Assembly (NCBI GenBank): GCA_016202725.1
Contig: JACQOD010000055.1
Location: forward strand, 1-29,089
Direction: 5' to 3'
Length of the DNA: 29,089 nt
Source of the DNA: Candidatus Aenigmatarchaeota archaeon
GTDB lineage: Archaea; Aenigmatarchaeota; Aenigmatarchaeia; QMZP01
Shown: piece by piece, positions 19,454 through 26,800 of the stretch
Layout of the letters: each line of letters opens with the position of its first letter
Numbering within the stretch: the stretch's first letter is position 1
The notes under the pieces: generated by a model
Databases searched by the model: none
Seen by the model: the letters and a program-made list of their open reading frames with translations, nothing else
Told to the model about the DNA's origin: nothing
Position numbers and translations under genes: made by a program

Positions 19454-19563
19454 GTATATGTTTAGCTGGTGAGAAGGTTTCTTGGCGATGCATGCTGGGT
19501 GGCAATCCTGCCAAGAAATGGAAACGCTGCGACAGACAAGGCGTGGCTGAGCTACACCCATAC
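19454..19563 (+). mobile_element. Related miniature element, subfamily with internal hairpin
   Basis: About 110 bp with family-2-like ends GTATATGTTTAGCT and AGCTACACCCATAC but a different interior: GGTGAGAAGGTTTCTTGGCG, GATGCATGCT, and an inverted TTTCTTGGC/GCCAAGAAA. Flanks AAGAGGGC and CAGAGGGG share AGAGGG, possibly a decayed 8-bp duplication. A 50-nt partial copy is at 18122-18171 on the other strand. Confidence 0.6.
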
Positions 19564-19777
19564 CAGAGGGGAAAGGCCGCCGTCGGAGCCAGAATGGCGT
19601 CAGATGCAACAGGTAGCTGTTACGTGACAGGTAGCATCACAGTTCACGGAAGAGGTAGGCGCGCAATTATCAGGTCAGCGGGCAACAGCCGCTGCCTGCT
19701 CTCCTGCAGACCTCCAAGGACCGGAGGGGGGATGCATTTCCTGCCCCCGCCAGGCTGCGCCTCCCCTCCAGGCGAAT

Positions 19778-19785
19778 CTTTATAA
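19778..19785 (+). promoter_or_regulatory. TATA box of the second toxin-antitoxin pair
   Basis: TTTATAAG lies about 20 nt before the antitoxin ATG at 19806. Confidence 0.55.
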
Positions 19786-19788
19786 GGA

Positions 19789-19807
19789 ATGGAAAATAAT
19801 ATTCCAT
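19789..19807 (+). promoter_or_regulatory. Putative antitoxin operator
   Basis: ATGGAA-AATAATA-TTCCAT, 6-bp inverted arms around an AT-only spacer, lies between the TATA box and the start codon, where AbrB-type antitoxins usually bind to repress their operon. Confidence 0.5.
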
Positions 19808-20039
19808 GGTGAGAAATATGGAAAAGACAAGATTGGAGAAGGAGGGGAGGGTATTCATCCCCAAGAAGGTCAGGGAACGGCTCGGCATGCGCAGCGGTGA
19901 AGAGATGCTCATTGAAGAGAGGGATGGGGCACTCATCCTCCGGAAGCGAAAGTCCCCCGAGGAGTTCTCTTCCCAGCTCAAGGGCTGCGTGAAGGGCGGG
20001 GGGAATCCGCTGGACCTCAAGAAGATGTGGAGGATGTGA
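19806..20039 (+). CDS. vapB: AbrB-type antitoxin (VapB)
   Basis: A 77-aa protein with a classic SpoVT-AbrB DNA-binding fold: EKEGRVFIPKKVRERLGMRS (residues about 11-30), GEEMLIEERDGALILRKRKS (about 31-50), then a C-terminal tail (PEEFSSQLKGCVKGGGNPLD) that should wrap the toxin. The frame starts at ATG 19806, with another Met four codons later; the TATA box suits either. Its TGA is followed directly by the toxin ATG, the usual coupled arrangement. Function as an antitoxin and autorepressor is from family knowledge. Confidence 0.9.
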   Translation: MVRNMEKTRLEKEGRVFIPKKVRERLGMRSGEEMLIEERDGALILRKRKSPEEFSSQLKGCVKGGGNPLDLKKMWRM

Positions 20040-20447
20040 ATGCTCTTCGTGGACAGCAACATCTGGTGTTATTACTTTGACGCCGCGGCGAAAGAGCACG
20101 CCAAGGTCGCGCAGTTCATTGGCCGGACCATCGGGAAGGAGGAGATGGTCCTGAACACGGTCGTCGCGATGGAGATTGCGCAGTACCTCATCAAGAATCT
20201 CGGCCCCGTGCGGGGGAGGGAGAAGATGGATGCCCTGCTCGGGTTCCCTTTTACCATCACGGATTTCGATTACGACCTCCTCCTCAGGTCGGTCCAGGAA
20301 CTCGCCACGCACGCGCATGCGGGGATTGGCGGGCGGGACGCAACCATCCTCGCTTCCATGCGCGCCCTCGGCGTCCGGCGCATCGCCACCCATGATCGGG
20401 CCTTCCAGAGGGTGGATGGGATTGAGGTCGTGGACCCTTGCGCGTGA
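20040..20447 (+). CDS. vapC: PIN-domain toxin (VapC)
   Basis: A 135-aa PIN ribonuclease. The acidic site is intact: Asp in MLFVDSNIWCYYFDAA (residue 5), Glu in VVAMEIAQYL (about 45), Asp in GIGGRDATILASM (about 99) and Asp in IATHDRAFQRV (about 117). VapC toxins cut tRNA or rRNA and are held inactive by VapB. It starts immediately after the antitoxin stop with no ribosome binding site of its own, so translation is probably coupled. Unlike the other PIN gene in this window it has a normal ATG and looks functional. Confidence 0.92.
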   Translation: MLFVDSNIWCYYFDAAAKEHAKVAQFIGRTIGKEEMVLNTVVAMEIAQYLIKNLGPVRGREKMDALLGFPFTITDFDYDLLLRSVQELATHAHAGIGGRDATILASMRALGVRRIATHDRAFQRVDGIEVVDPCA

Positions 20448-20458
20448 GTGGATGCCTC

Positions 20459-20641
20459 GTATGTGTTTAGGTACCCTCAATATGCTCGCTGTGTATCGAT
20501 TTCCCCGGATGCGAGCCGAAACACGTCAAAAAGGTCATGTGGCCTAAGTATGCCGATTTTCAATGTAACTGATTCGCAGAGTGGAAGAATTGCCAAAAGT
20601 GTGTGTCCAACTGCTAACGGTTAGACGAGCTAAACACATAC
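20459..20641. mobile_element. Longer element with family-2-like ends
   Basis: 183 bp bounded by GTATGTGTTTAG and CTAAACACATAC, an exact 12-bp inverted repeat. The interior is mostly unlike the 104-bp elements, apart from a TATCGATTTCC segment. No matching 8-bp flanks (GATGCCTC and GCGGCACG). It begins 11 nt after the vapC stop. TACCCTCAATATGC inside it recurs at the window's right edge. Confidence 0.6.
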
Positions 20642-20756
20642 GCGGCACGTAGTGCGGCAATGCAGGCAATAATAGCAAGGGGTTGTGGAGCCAAGACCTA
20701 TGGACACCCAATCTCTCCTGTGGTCCTGCGAGCACGGGGCGCATTGGCATGCCGCT
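20642..20756. other. Short spacer, nothing recognised
   Basis: About 115 nt between the element and the end of proS. No gene or clear terminator seen. Confidence 0.4.
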
Positions 20757-22190
20757 TCAGTACGCCCGCGCGAAGCAGGCCTGCTGGCCGCTGTTGCCGC
20801 AGACCACGCAAGCTCCCGCAGGAGGCTGGAAGGGGATGACCCGGATGTCTGTCCCGGTCTGGTCCTTGACCTGCTCCTCGCAGGCCTTGTTCCCGCACCA
20901 GCCTGCAAGGATGAAGCCCTTCTCCTTCTCCGCGAGCCTGCCCAGCTCCTTCAGGGTGGCCGCAGGGCGGGTGTTGGCCTCGAGGAAGGACGTGGCCTTG
21001 CGGAAGAGCGCGGCCTGGATGTCTTCCAGTAGGGCGGGTACCACGGTGCCCAGGGCATCCCATTTCACGGGCTGCTTCTGCATGCTGTCCCGGCGGACCA
21101 GGATGGCCTGCTGCTGCTCGAGGTCCTTGGGGCCTATTTCAAGCCTGACCGGCACGCCCTTCAGCTCCCACTCGTTGAACTTCCACCCCGGGGAATAGCC
21201 CTCCCGGTCATCCAGCTGGACCCGGATGCCGAGCTTCTCGAGCTTGCCCTGGAGGTGTTTGGCTTCCTTGAGGACGCTGTCCTTGCTCGCGTCCTGAAAG
21301 ATCGGGACGACCACGACCTGGATGGGCGCGATCCTCGGCGGCAGGACCAGTCCCCGGTCGTCCCCGTGGACCATGATCACCGCGCCGATCGTGCGGGTGG
21401 ACACCCCCCAGGAGGTCTGCCAGGCGTGCTGGCGCTTCTGGGCCTGGTCCAGGAAGGTGATGCCGAAGGCCTTCGCGAAGTTCTGGCCCAGCTGGTGGGA
21501 GGTGCCCATCTGCAGGGCCTTGCCGTCGGGCATGAGGGCTTCCAGGGTCGTGGTGTAGACTGCTCCTGCAAATTTCTCCTTGTCCGACTTCCTCCCGGTG
21601 AGGACGGGGATGGCGAGATAGTCTTCCATGAGCGTGCGGTAGCTCTCCAGGATGCTGCGGACCTCCCGGTCAGCTTCTCCCTCCGTGGCATGGACCGTAT
21701 GCCCTTCCTGCCAGAGGAACTCGCACGTGCGCAAGAACAATTTGGTCATCTTGATCTCCGCCCGGAAGACCGAGTTCCAGTAGTTGTAGAGGAGGGGCAG
21801 GTCCCGCCAGGAGCGGATCCACTTCGCGTAGGCGTCGTAGACCACCGTTTCCGAGGTCGGCCGCAAGATCAGCCGCTCCTCCAGGGGCTGGGTGCCGGCC
21901 TGGGTGACCACGAACAGCTCGGGAGAGAAGCCCTCCACGTGCTCCTGCTCCCGCTGGAGGAAACGCTCGGGTATCAGGGCCGGGGAGTAGGCGTTCTGGT
22001 GGCCCTGCGCCTTCAGGAGGCTGTCCAGGGCGGCCTGGATGAGCTCCCAGATGCCGTACCCGTAGGGCTTGATGAACATGAACCCCTTCACCGAGGAGAA
22101 GTCTGCGAGACCGGCCTTCAGGGTGACCTCGTTGTACCACTCGGAGAAATCCTTGCCCTTCGGGACCGTGATCCCCTGCTGGTCGGACAT
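20757..22190 (-). CDS. proS: Prolyl-tRNA synthetase, archaeal/eukaryal type
   Basis: Class II aminoacyl-tRNA synthetase that charges tRNA-Pro. The 477-aa protein has KDFSEWYNEV at the N terminus, motif 1 around GFMFIKPYGYGIWE, motif 2 FRAEIKMTKLFLRTCEFLWQEGHT (about residues 142-165, split), the TGRKSDKEKFAGAVYTTTLE and GTSHQLGQNFAKAFGI segments, motif 3 MVHGDDRGLVLPPRIAP (about 274-290), an anticodon-binding domain, and the C-terminal zinc-binding domain with CGNKAC and CVVCG. The terminal Tyr (ARAY) typical of this type is present. No editing INS domain, as expected. A TATA box lies at 22212-22220, with CTCCCAAGA between it and the start. Confidence 0.97.
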   Translation of the reverse strand: MSDQQGITVPKGKDFSEWYNEVTLKAGLADFSSVKGFMFIKPYGYGIWELIQAALDSLLKAQGHQNAYSPALIPERFLQREQEHVEGFSPELFVVTQAGTQPLEERLILRPTSETVVYDAYAKWIRSWRDLPLLYNYWNSVFRAEIKMTKLFLRTCEFLWQEGHTVHATEGEADREVRSILESYRTLMEDYLAIPVLTGRKSDKEKFAGAVYTTTLEALMPDGKALQMGTSHQLGQNFAKAFGITFLDQAQKRQHAWQTSWGVSTRTIGAVIMVHGDDRGLVLPPRIAPIQVVVVPIFQDASKDSVLKEAKHLQGKLEKLGIRVQLDDREGYSPGWKFNEWELKGVPVRLEIGPKDLEQQQAILVRRDSMQKQPVKWDALGTVVPALLEDIQAALFRKATSFLEANTRPAATLKELGRLAEKEKGFILAGWCGNKACEEQVKDQTGTDIRVIPFQPPAGACVVCGNSGQQACFARAY

Positions 22191-22211
22191 ACCCCTTTCT
22201 TGGGAGGCGTT

Positions 22212-22220
22212 CTTTTTAAA
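22212..22220 (-). promoter_or_regulatory. TATA box of proS
   Basis: Minus-strand TTTAAAAAG lies about 22 nt before the ATG at 22190. Confidence 0.55.
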
Positions 22221-22256
22221 GCGGGGGCGGGAAAAAACCGCTCGCCTGCGGGCCTG

Positions 22257-23240
22257 TTAAAGGGAGGCCTGGAGGGCCTGGAACGCCTGGGCAGCCTCCT
22301 GGGCCCGGGGAGGCTCCCGCCTGCCGGCCTCCTGGAAGGCCTGCGCTGCTGCTGCGCGCTTCCCGAGGCGGAAAAGGCAGGTCCCCCTCCCGAGGAGGAC
22401 CGGGAAGGAGGGCGGGAGCCTGAGATACTGGGCCAGGGCTTTGTCCCAGGCGCCCTCCCGGGCATACGCATAGGCCAGGTTCATCCTCGCTGGCTGGAAC
22501 CCTGGCTCCCGCAGGAGGGCTTGCTCGAAGGCAGCAGCCGCGGCCGCAGGATCCTGGCGGGTGAAGAGGAGGATGGTGCCCTTGTCGAACCAGGCCTTTG
22601 CCGTGGGGCGGTCCTGGAGTTCCTGCTCCAGGAGGGCGAGGTAGCGGAGCTCATCCTGCTGGATGGCGGCTTCCCCTTTGAGGGCCTTGAGATGGTGGAT
22701 TTCCAGCCCAGAGGGGATGGGTCGGATGCCCTGCCGCTCAAGGGATTCCTCCACGAGTTCGTGCACCCGGCGGGTGAACTCGATCCCGGGGAGGCGGCGG
22801 AAGAAGCGCACGCACGGGACCGGGAAGAAGCCGGGGAATCCATACTGCCGGCTGACCATATTGTTTGCGGGGACGAAGCGCGTCTGGCGGGTGTCCTTGG
22901 TGTAATTGAGTTGGTCCAGGAGGAAGGCCTTGCCTTCCCCTTGGGCGAGGGCGCGCAGGCGTTGCAGGCCTTCAGGGGCAAGGACCTCGTCCGCATCCAG
23001 GACCAGGATCCAGTCCTGGGTGGCCTCCCGGAGGGAGACGTTCCGCTGGCTCGCGAAATCCTGGAAGGGGTGTACCACCAGCGTGCACTGGAACTCGTCA
23101 GCGATACTGCGCAGGGCGGGGGTTTCCAGGTCCACGACCAGGATGCATTCCTCCACCCCTTCCCTGGCGTTCCGCAGGCAATTCCTGAGGAACGCTTCTT
23201 CCCCGTCCCGGACGATCATGCAGAGGCTGATGGTATTCAT
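22257..23240 (-). CDS. GT2 glycosyltransferase with C-terminal TPR repeats
   Basis: A 327-aa protein. Residues 1-195 are a GT-A fold: SLCMIVRDGEEAFLRNCL at the start, RNVSLREATQDWILVLDADEVL near 64-85 with the DAD metal motif, and ARFFRRLPGIEFTRRVHE-like acceptor region near 150. Residues 205-327 form TPR-like helices (AWFDKGTILLF, AAAAFEQALLREPGFQPARM, AWDKALAQYL, AAAAQAFQEAGRREP). This GT2-TPR layout resembles bacterial SunS-type or O-glycosyltransferase-like enzymes. The usual early motif VDTGSTD is degraded to VDLETPA, so sugar donor binding may differ. It ends 30 nt before the proS TATA region; its own promoter is in the AT-rich region shared with the Fic gene. Confidence 0.85.
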   Translation of the reverse strand: MNTISLCMIVRDGEEAFLRNCLRNAREGVEECILVVDLETPALRSIADEFQCTLVVHPFQDFASQRNVSLREATQDWILVLDADEVLAPEGLQRLRALAQGEGKAFLLDQLNYTKDTRQTRFVPANNMVSRQYGFPGFFPVPCVRFFRRLPGIEFTRRVHELVEESLERQGIRPIPSGLEIHHLKALKGEAAIQQDELRYLALLEQELQDRPTAKAWFDKGTILLFTRQDPAAAAAAFEQALLREPGFQPARMNLAYAYAREGAWDKALAQYLRLPPSFPVLLGRGTCLFRLGKRAAAAQAFQEAGRREPPRAQEAAQAFQALQASL

Positions 23241-23346
23241 ACTACTAATTATCTACTACTTTCTGTCAATTTAGTAGTTAACTATTTAAAGGAGTAAACT
23301 ACTCGTTATCTACTAACAACTACTATATTAGTAATTCGGGGACAAG
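23241..23346. promoter_or_regulatory. AT-rich divergent region with repeated CTACT/AGTAG sites
   Basis: About 105 nt, far more AT-rich than the rest. It holds several small palindromes: TAGTTAACTA (23274-23283), GAGTA-AAC-TACTC (23292-23304) and TACTA-TAT-TAGTA, plus further ACTACT/TATCTACT units. TTTAAA near 23285 may be a TATA box. The array is a candidate operator for the wHTH of the Fic protein or another regulator. Confidence 0.6.
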
Positions 23347-24687
23347 ATGAACAAACCAGAAAAACCGGCTGATATGAAGCACCTCCTTCTGCAGAATCAG
23401 GAAAAGCTTCCCTTATTCCTTGGTAATGCATCAGTCATGAAATTCGTGCATCAGGCAAATCAAGAATATATGCATTGGGATGATGTGCGGAGGAAAAGGC
23501 TTCCTGAAGGGACGACCCTCGAGCTTCTATGGACCCTTATGAAAATCTTACGGGACCCTTCGCTGAAATTCATTCGCGTTGGAAAAATGCAGTTTAGCTA
23601 TGCGGTTATTTCGGAGATGCAGCGCAAACTCCATCTTCTCGACACCGGTGCCGCCGGAAGGCTGACCTCCCACCAACCGTTTGTGAACCTCGAAGGGCAA
23701 GAGCGATACATCATCAGTTCCCTCATGGAAGAAGCAATTGCATCAAGCCAAATTGAGGGGGCCGCAACGACGAGGAAGGTTGCAAAGGAGATGTTGAGGC
23801 TGAACAAGAGGCCAAGGACTCCCGATGAAATTATGATCCGTAACAACTACCGGACCATGCAGAAGATTATGGATATGATAAAAGGCGGGAGCAAAAGAAT
23901 GACAGTTGAGTCCATTCTCGACCTCCACCGTGAACTCACAGACAGCACGATGGATCCCCAGTGGCAGGGGAAATTCCGCGAATCCAATGACGTGTATGTC
24001 GGAGAGCATATGGATCCGGATAAGGTGTATCATATTCCTCCCGACTACAAGGAAATAGAGGGAATGATCGGCGCGCTATGCGATTTTGCTAATGATGACG
24101 GCGGCGAGTTCATCCACCCCGTCATTAAAGGAATAATCCTCCATTTCATGCTCGCATTCATCCACCCCTTTGTAGATGGAAACGGGCGAACCGCGCGAGC
24201 CCTCTTTTATTGGTACGTGTTGAATAGGGGATACTGGCTGTTCCAATTCATGTCGATCTCGCGCATCGTCTATCGGTCCCGGGGAAAATACTACATGGCT
24301 TTCCTCCATACAGAAACGGATGATAACGATCTGACGTATTTCATTAAACACAACCTTGAGGTCATTCAGGAGGCCTTCGATGACATGCAGCACTACATCG
24401 AAAGGAAACAGCGGGAGCAGGAAGAGGCCAGCAAGCTCGTCAGGGGATTGAAGAGTGTCAATCTTCGGCAGGCCGATATCCTCCAGGACCTGCTGAAGAA
24501 TCCGAACAAGGCGTTGATCATCCCTGAGATTATGAACACCTATGGGGTGGTCTACCAGACCGCGCGAAAAGACCTTTTGCATCTCGTGCACTTGGGGCAC
24601 CTTAATCTCACGCGCGCCGGAAGGAAGTTCGTCTTCAGACTGGCCTCGCGAGGGGAGAAGCTGGGTCATTCGAAGGAGTTGCGTTGA
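23347..24687 (+). CDS. Fic-domain protein with N-terminal inhibitory motif and C-terminal wHTH
   Basis: A 446-aa Fic protein, likely an AMP transferase acting on protein hydroxyls. Residues about 120-150 contain SSQIEGAAT, fitting the inhibitory (S/T)xxxE(G/N) helix of class II Fic proteins. The active site IHPFVDGNGRTAR (about 277-289) is intact, with the catalytic His. Residues 365-446 (LRQADILQDLLKNP, IPEIMNTYGVVYQTARKDLLHL, LTRAGRKFVFRL) form a winged helix. Base composition is clearly lower in GC than neighbours, suggesting transfer. Its stop is one nt before bud32. Target protein unknown; a self-regulated toxin-like or stress regulator is a plausible reading. Confidence 0.92.
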   Translation: MNKPEKPADMKHLLLQNQEKLPLFLGNASVMKFVHQANQEYMHWDDVRRKRLPEGTTLELLWTLMKILRDPSLKFIRVGKMQFSYAVISEMQRKLHLLDTGAAGRLTSHQPFVNLEGQERYIISSLMEEAIASSQIEGAATTRKVAKEMLRLNKRPRTPDEIMIRNNYRTMQKIMDMIKGGSKRMTVESILDLHRELTDSTMDPQWQGKFRESNDVYVGEHMDPDKVYHIPPDYKEIEGMIGALCDFANDDGGEFIHPVIKGIILHFMLAFIHPFVDGNGRTARALFYWYVLNRGYWLFQFMSISRIVYRSRGKYYMAFLHTETDDNDLTYFIKHNLEVIQEAFDDMQHYIERKQREQEEASKLVRGLKSVNLRQADILQDLLKNPNKALIIPEIMNTYGVVYQTARKDLLHLVHLGHLNLTRAGRKFVFRLASRGEKLGHSKELR

Positions 24688-24688
24688 C

Positions 24689-25297
24689 ATGGCGGGCGCA
24701 GATTTTCGCGGGGCCGAGGCCCTCCTCCGCAGGGAGGGGGAGGACCTGGTCAAGGACCGGATCCCGAAGGGCTATAGGCTGCCGGAGCTGGACCTCCGGC
24801 TGCGGAAGCAGCGGACCCGCATGGAGGCCTCGCTCCTGGCCACGGCGGCCCGGCTGGGCGTGCCGGTCCCCCGGGTGCGGGAGGTGGGGGACACCACCAT
24901 CCGCATGGAATGGCTTCCAGGGGAACGGGTGAAGGACATCCTGGACGTCCTCCCCCCGCAGGAGCAGCGCCAGCTTGCCGCCCAGATCGGGGAGGCCGTG
25001 GCCCGCCTGCACGCCGGGGGGATCGCCCACGGGGACCTCACCACCTCGAACATGATTTATAAAGACAAGCGCCTCTACTTGATAGACTTCGGGCTTGCCC
25101 GCATGTCCCACAGGGCTGAAGACCAGGCCGCGGACCTCTTCCTCCTGGCGGAGGCCCTGCAGGCAGGGCACTTCCCTGTCCGGGACGCGGTCTGGGCTAC
25201 GATCTTAAAAGCGTACAAAGCCAAGTATGCCCATGCGGCGCCGGTGCTCGCCCAGGTGGCGCGCATCCGGGCGCGGCGGCGCTATCGGAGCGAATGA
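24689..25297 (+). CDS. bud32: KEOPS kinase Bud32
   Basis: A 202-aa atypical protein kinase/ATPase of the KEOPS complex, needed for t6A tRNA modification together with Kae1 and TsaC. Seen: GAEALLRREGEDLVKDRIPKGYR (N-lobe, residues about 8-30, split), ELDLRLRKQRTRMEASLL with the conserved R-x-x-E, IRMEWLPGERVKDIL, the catalytic loop AHGDLTTSNMI (about 122-132), the metal motif YLIDFGLA (about 140) and the C-terminal basic tail ARIRARRRYRSE that contacts Kae1/Cgi121. It is a stand-alone form, not fused to Kae1. It begins one nt after the Fic stop and overlaps uS5 by four nt. Confidence 0.93.
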   Translation: MAGADFRGAEALLRREGEDLVKDRIPKGYRLPELDLRLRKQRTRMEASLLATAARLGVPVPRVREVGDTTIRMEWLPGERVKDILDVLPPQEQRQLAAQIGEAVARLHAGGIAHGDLTTSNMIYKDKRLYLIDFGLARMSHRAEDQAADLFLLAEALQAGHFPVRDAVWATILKAYKAKYAHAAPVLAQVARIRARRRYRSE

Positions 25298-25995
25298 TGC
25301 AGAAGAGATGGAAGCGGGGAAGGCGGGATGACCGCCGGCGGGACGAGGAGGCCAGGCCCTGGTATCCCCGCACCAAGCTGGGGAAGCAAGTCCAGAAGGG
25401 GGAAATCACCTCGCTCGCCGAGGTCCTCACCAGGGGCGAGGTCATCCTCGAGCCCGAGATTGTCGATGCGCTGGTCCCTGAGCTGAAGGAGGAGATCATC
25501 CAGATCGGCGGCAGCCCCGGCAAGGGGGGAGGGGTCCGCCGGACGCCCACCAAGCGCACCGCGCGCATGCACAAATCAGGCCGCCGGTATAAAATGTCGG
25601 CCATGGTGGTGGTGGGCGACGGCAAGGGCCTCCTGGGCCTCGGCAAGGCCGCCTCGCGGGAGAACCGCACCGCCATCTCCAAGGCCACCCTCCAGGCCAA
25701 GCTGAACATGATGATGATCCGCAAGGGCTGCGGCTCGTGGGAGTGCGCCTGCGGGGGCGCGCACAGCATCCCCTTCAAGGCCACTGCTTCCTGCGGAAGC
25801 GTGTCGGTTTCGCTCATCCCCGGACCCAAGGGCCTGGGCGTGGTGGCGAACGAGACCTGCCGGCGGGTCCTCGGCCTGGCCGGCATCCAGGATGTCTGGG
25901 TCCAGACCTTCGGCCAGACCAGCACGCGCGCGAACCTGATCACCGCCCTGTTCGGGGCGCTCTCCCGCCTGAACCATACCAAGGGAGGCCTGTGA
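25294..25995 (+). CDS. rpsE: Small ribosomal subunit protein uS5
   Basis: A 233-aa uS5. After a basic N-terminal tail (KRWKRGRRDDRRRDEEARPW) come LGKQVQKGEITSLAEVLTRG, the dsRNA-binding domain YKMSAMVVVGDGKGLLGLGKA (about residues 100-120, split), the archaeal/eukaryal GCGSWECACGGAHSIPFKA, and the C-terminal domain SVSLIPGPKGLGVVANETCR. The ATG pair at 25294/25297 overlaps the bud32 stop, so translation is coupled. Length is typical of archaeal uS5. In most archaea uL18 precedes uS5 here; in this window bud32 and the Fic gene do. Confidence 0.96.
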   Translation: MMQKRWKRGRRDDRRRDEEARPWYPRTKLGKQVQKGEITSLAEVLTRGEVILEPEIVDALVPELKEEIIQIGGSPGKGGGVRRTPTKRTARMHKSGRRYKMSAMVVVGDGKGLLGLGKAASRENRTAISKATLQAKLNMMMIRKGCGSWECACGGAHSIPFKATASCGSVSVSLIPGPKGLGVVANETCRRVLGLAGIQDVWVQTFGQTSTRANLITALFGALSRLNHTKGGL

Positions 25996-25996
25996 C

Positions 25997-26323
25997 ATGT
26001 TCGCGGTGGTCCGGATCCGGGGGTCCACGGAGACCTACGTGACCGTGGAAGACACCCTCCGCATGCTCAAGCTCAGGAAGGTCAACCACTGCGCCCTGGT
26101 GCCGGACACGCCCTCCTACCGGGGGATGCTCAAGAAGGTCGAGAACTGGGTGACCTGGGGCGAGGTCTCCCCGGAGTTGGAGCAGGAGTGCAGGGAGAGG
26201 GGAACCCCGGTCCGGCTGCACCCGCCCTCCCGCGGGCATGCCTCGATTAAGCTGCACTTCCCCAAGGGGGCCTTGGGCTACCGGGGGGACAAGATCAACG
26301 ACCTGCTGCGGAGGATGGCATGA
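25997..26323 (+). CDS. rpl30: Large ribosomal subunit protein uL30, compact form
   Basis: A 108-aa uL30. The N-terminal half is standard archaeal: MFAVVRIRGSTETYVTVEDT, LRMLKLRKVNHCALVPDTPS, YRGMLKKVENWVTWGEVS. The C terminus is also standard (VRLHPPSRG, FPKGALGYRGDKINDLLRRM). The middle segment of about 40-45 residues that most archaeal uL30 proteins carry between VTWGE and the RLHPP motif is missing, replaced by about 15 residues. It starts one nt after uS5 and overlaps the Nudix gene by four nt. Confidence 0.93.
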   Translation: MFAVVRIRGSTETYVTVEDTLRMLKLRKVNHCALVPDTPSYRGMLKKVENWVTWGEVSPELEQECRERGTPVRLHPPSRGHASIKLHFPKGALGYRGDKINDLLRRMA

Positions 26324-26775
26324 AGGACGCCACGCTCTGCTACCTCTTCAAGGACGGCAAGGTCCTCCTGCAGAAGAAGGCTGAAGGCAAGTTCGGCGGG
26401 GGGAAATGGAATGCCCCGGGGGGGAAAATAAAGTCCATGGAGACCCCGGTCAAGGCAGCCATCCGCGAGGTTGCGGAGGAGACCGGTCTCAAAGTGGAGA
26501 AGGTCCAGCCCGCGGGGGTCCTGCAGTTCTTCGACGAGGGCGGGCACGTCTTCCTGGTCCATGTTTTCAGGAGCGACCGGTTCTCGGGCGAGCCCCGCCC
26601 CTCTCGCGAGGGGGAGCTGCAGTGGTTTCCCGCCACCCGGCTCCCGCTGGAGGAGATGTGGGAGGACGACCGCTACTGGCTTCCCGCCCTGCTGGAAGGC
26701 AAGCCCTTCCGGGGGTCCTTCCTGTTCACCAAGGGGTTCAAGTCCCTGGTCAAGCACGAGGTCGTGACGGCATGA
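26320..26775 (+). CDS. Nudix hydrolase (MutT/8-oxo-dGTP type)
   Basis: A 151-aa Nudix protein lodged in the ribosomal protein run. The Nudix box is complete: G-G at KWNAPGGKIKSMETPVKAAI, then REVAEETGL (residues about 34-62), giving Gx5Ex7REUxEExGU. The start (DATLCYLFKDGKVLLQKKAE) and later strands (GVLQFFDEGGHVFLVHVFRS, GELQWFPATRLPLEEMWEDDRYW) resemble MTH1/MutT-like 8-oxo-dGTP diphosphatases, particularly the W-x-x-D-xYW segment. It overlaps uL30 by ATGA and sits 25 nt before uL15, so it is presumably co-translated with them. Substrate is inferred. Confidence 0.92.
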   Translation: MKDATLCYLFKDGKVLLQKKAEGKFGGGKWNAPGGKIKSMETPVKAAIREVAEETGLKVEKVQPAGVLQFFDEGGHVFLVHVFRSDRFSGEPRPSREGELQWFPATRLPLEEMWEDDRYWLPALLEGKPFRGSFLFTKGFKSLVKHEVVTA

Positions 26776-26800
26776 ACGCGTCCTTGGGGAGGAGAGGGGC

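Larger units (their letters stand above)
19057..19805. other. Long gene-free region rich in mobile sequence
   Basis: About 750 nt without a convincing gene. It holds a tRNA-Ala-like 5' end (GGGCCGGTAGCTCA at 19121-19134), family-2 miniature element copy 4, the related element 19454-19563, and the promoter and operator of the second toxin-antitoxin pair. The remaining sequence shows nothing I recognise. Confidence 0.5.

Noticed and set aside
21255..23297. 680-codon plus-strand frame opposite proS and the glycosyltransferase
   Set aside because: Spans two real minus-strand genes and the intergenic region; low-complexity translation.
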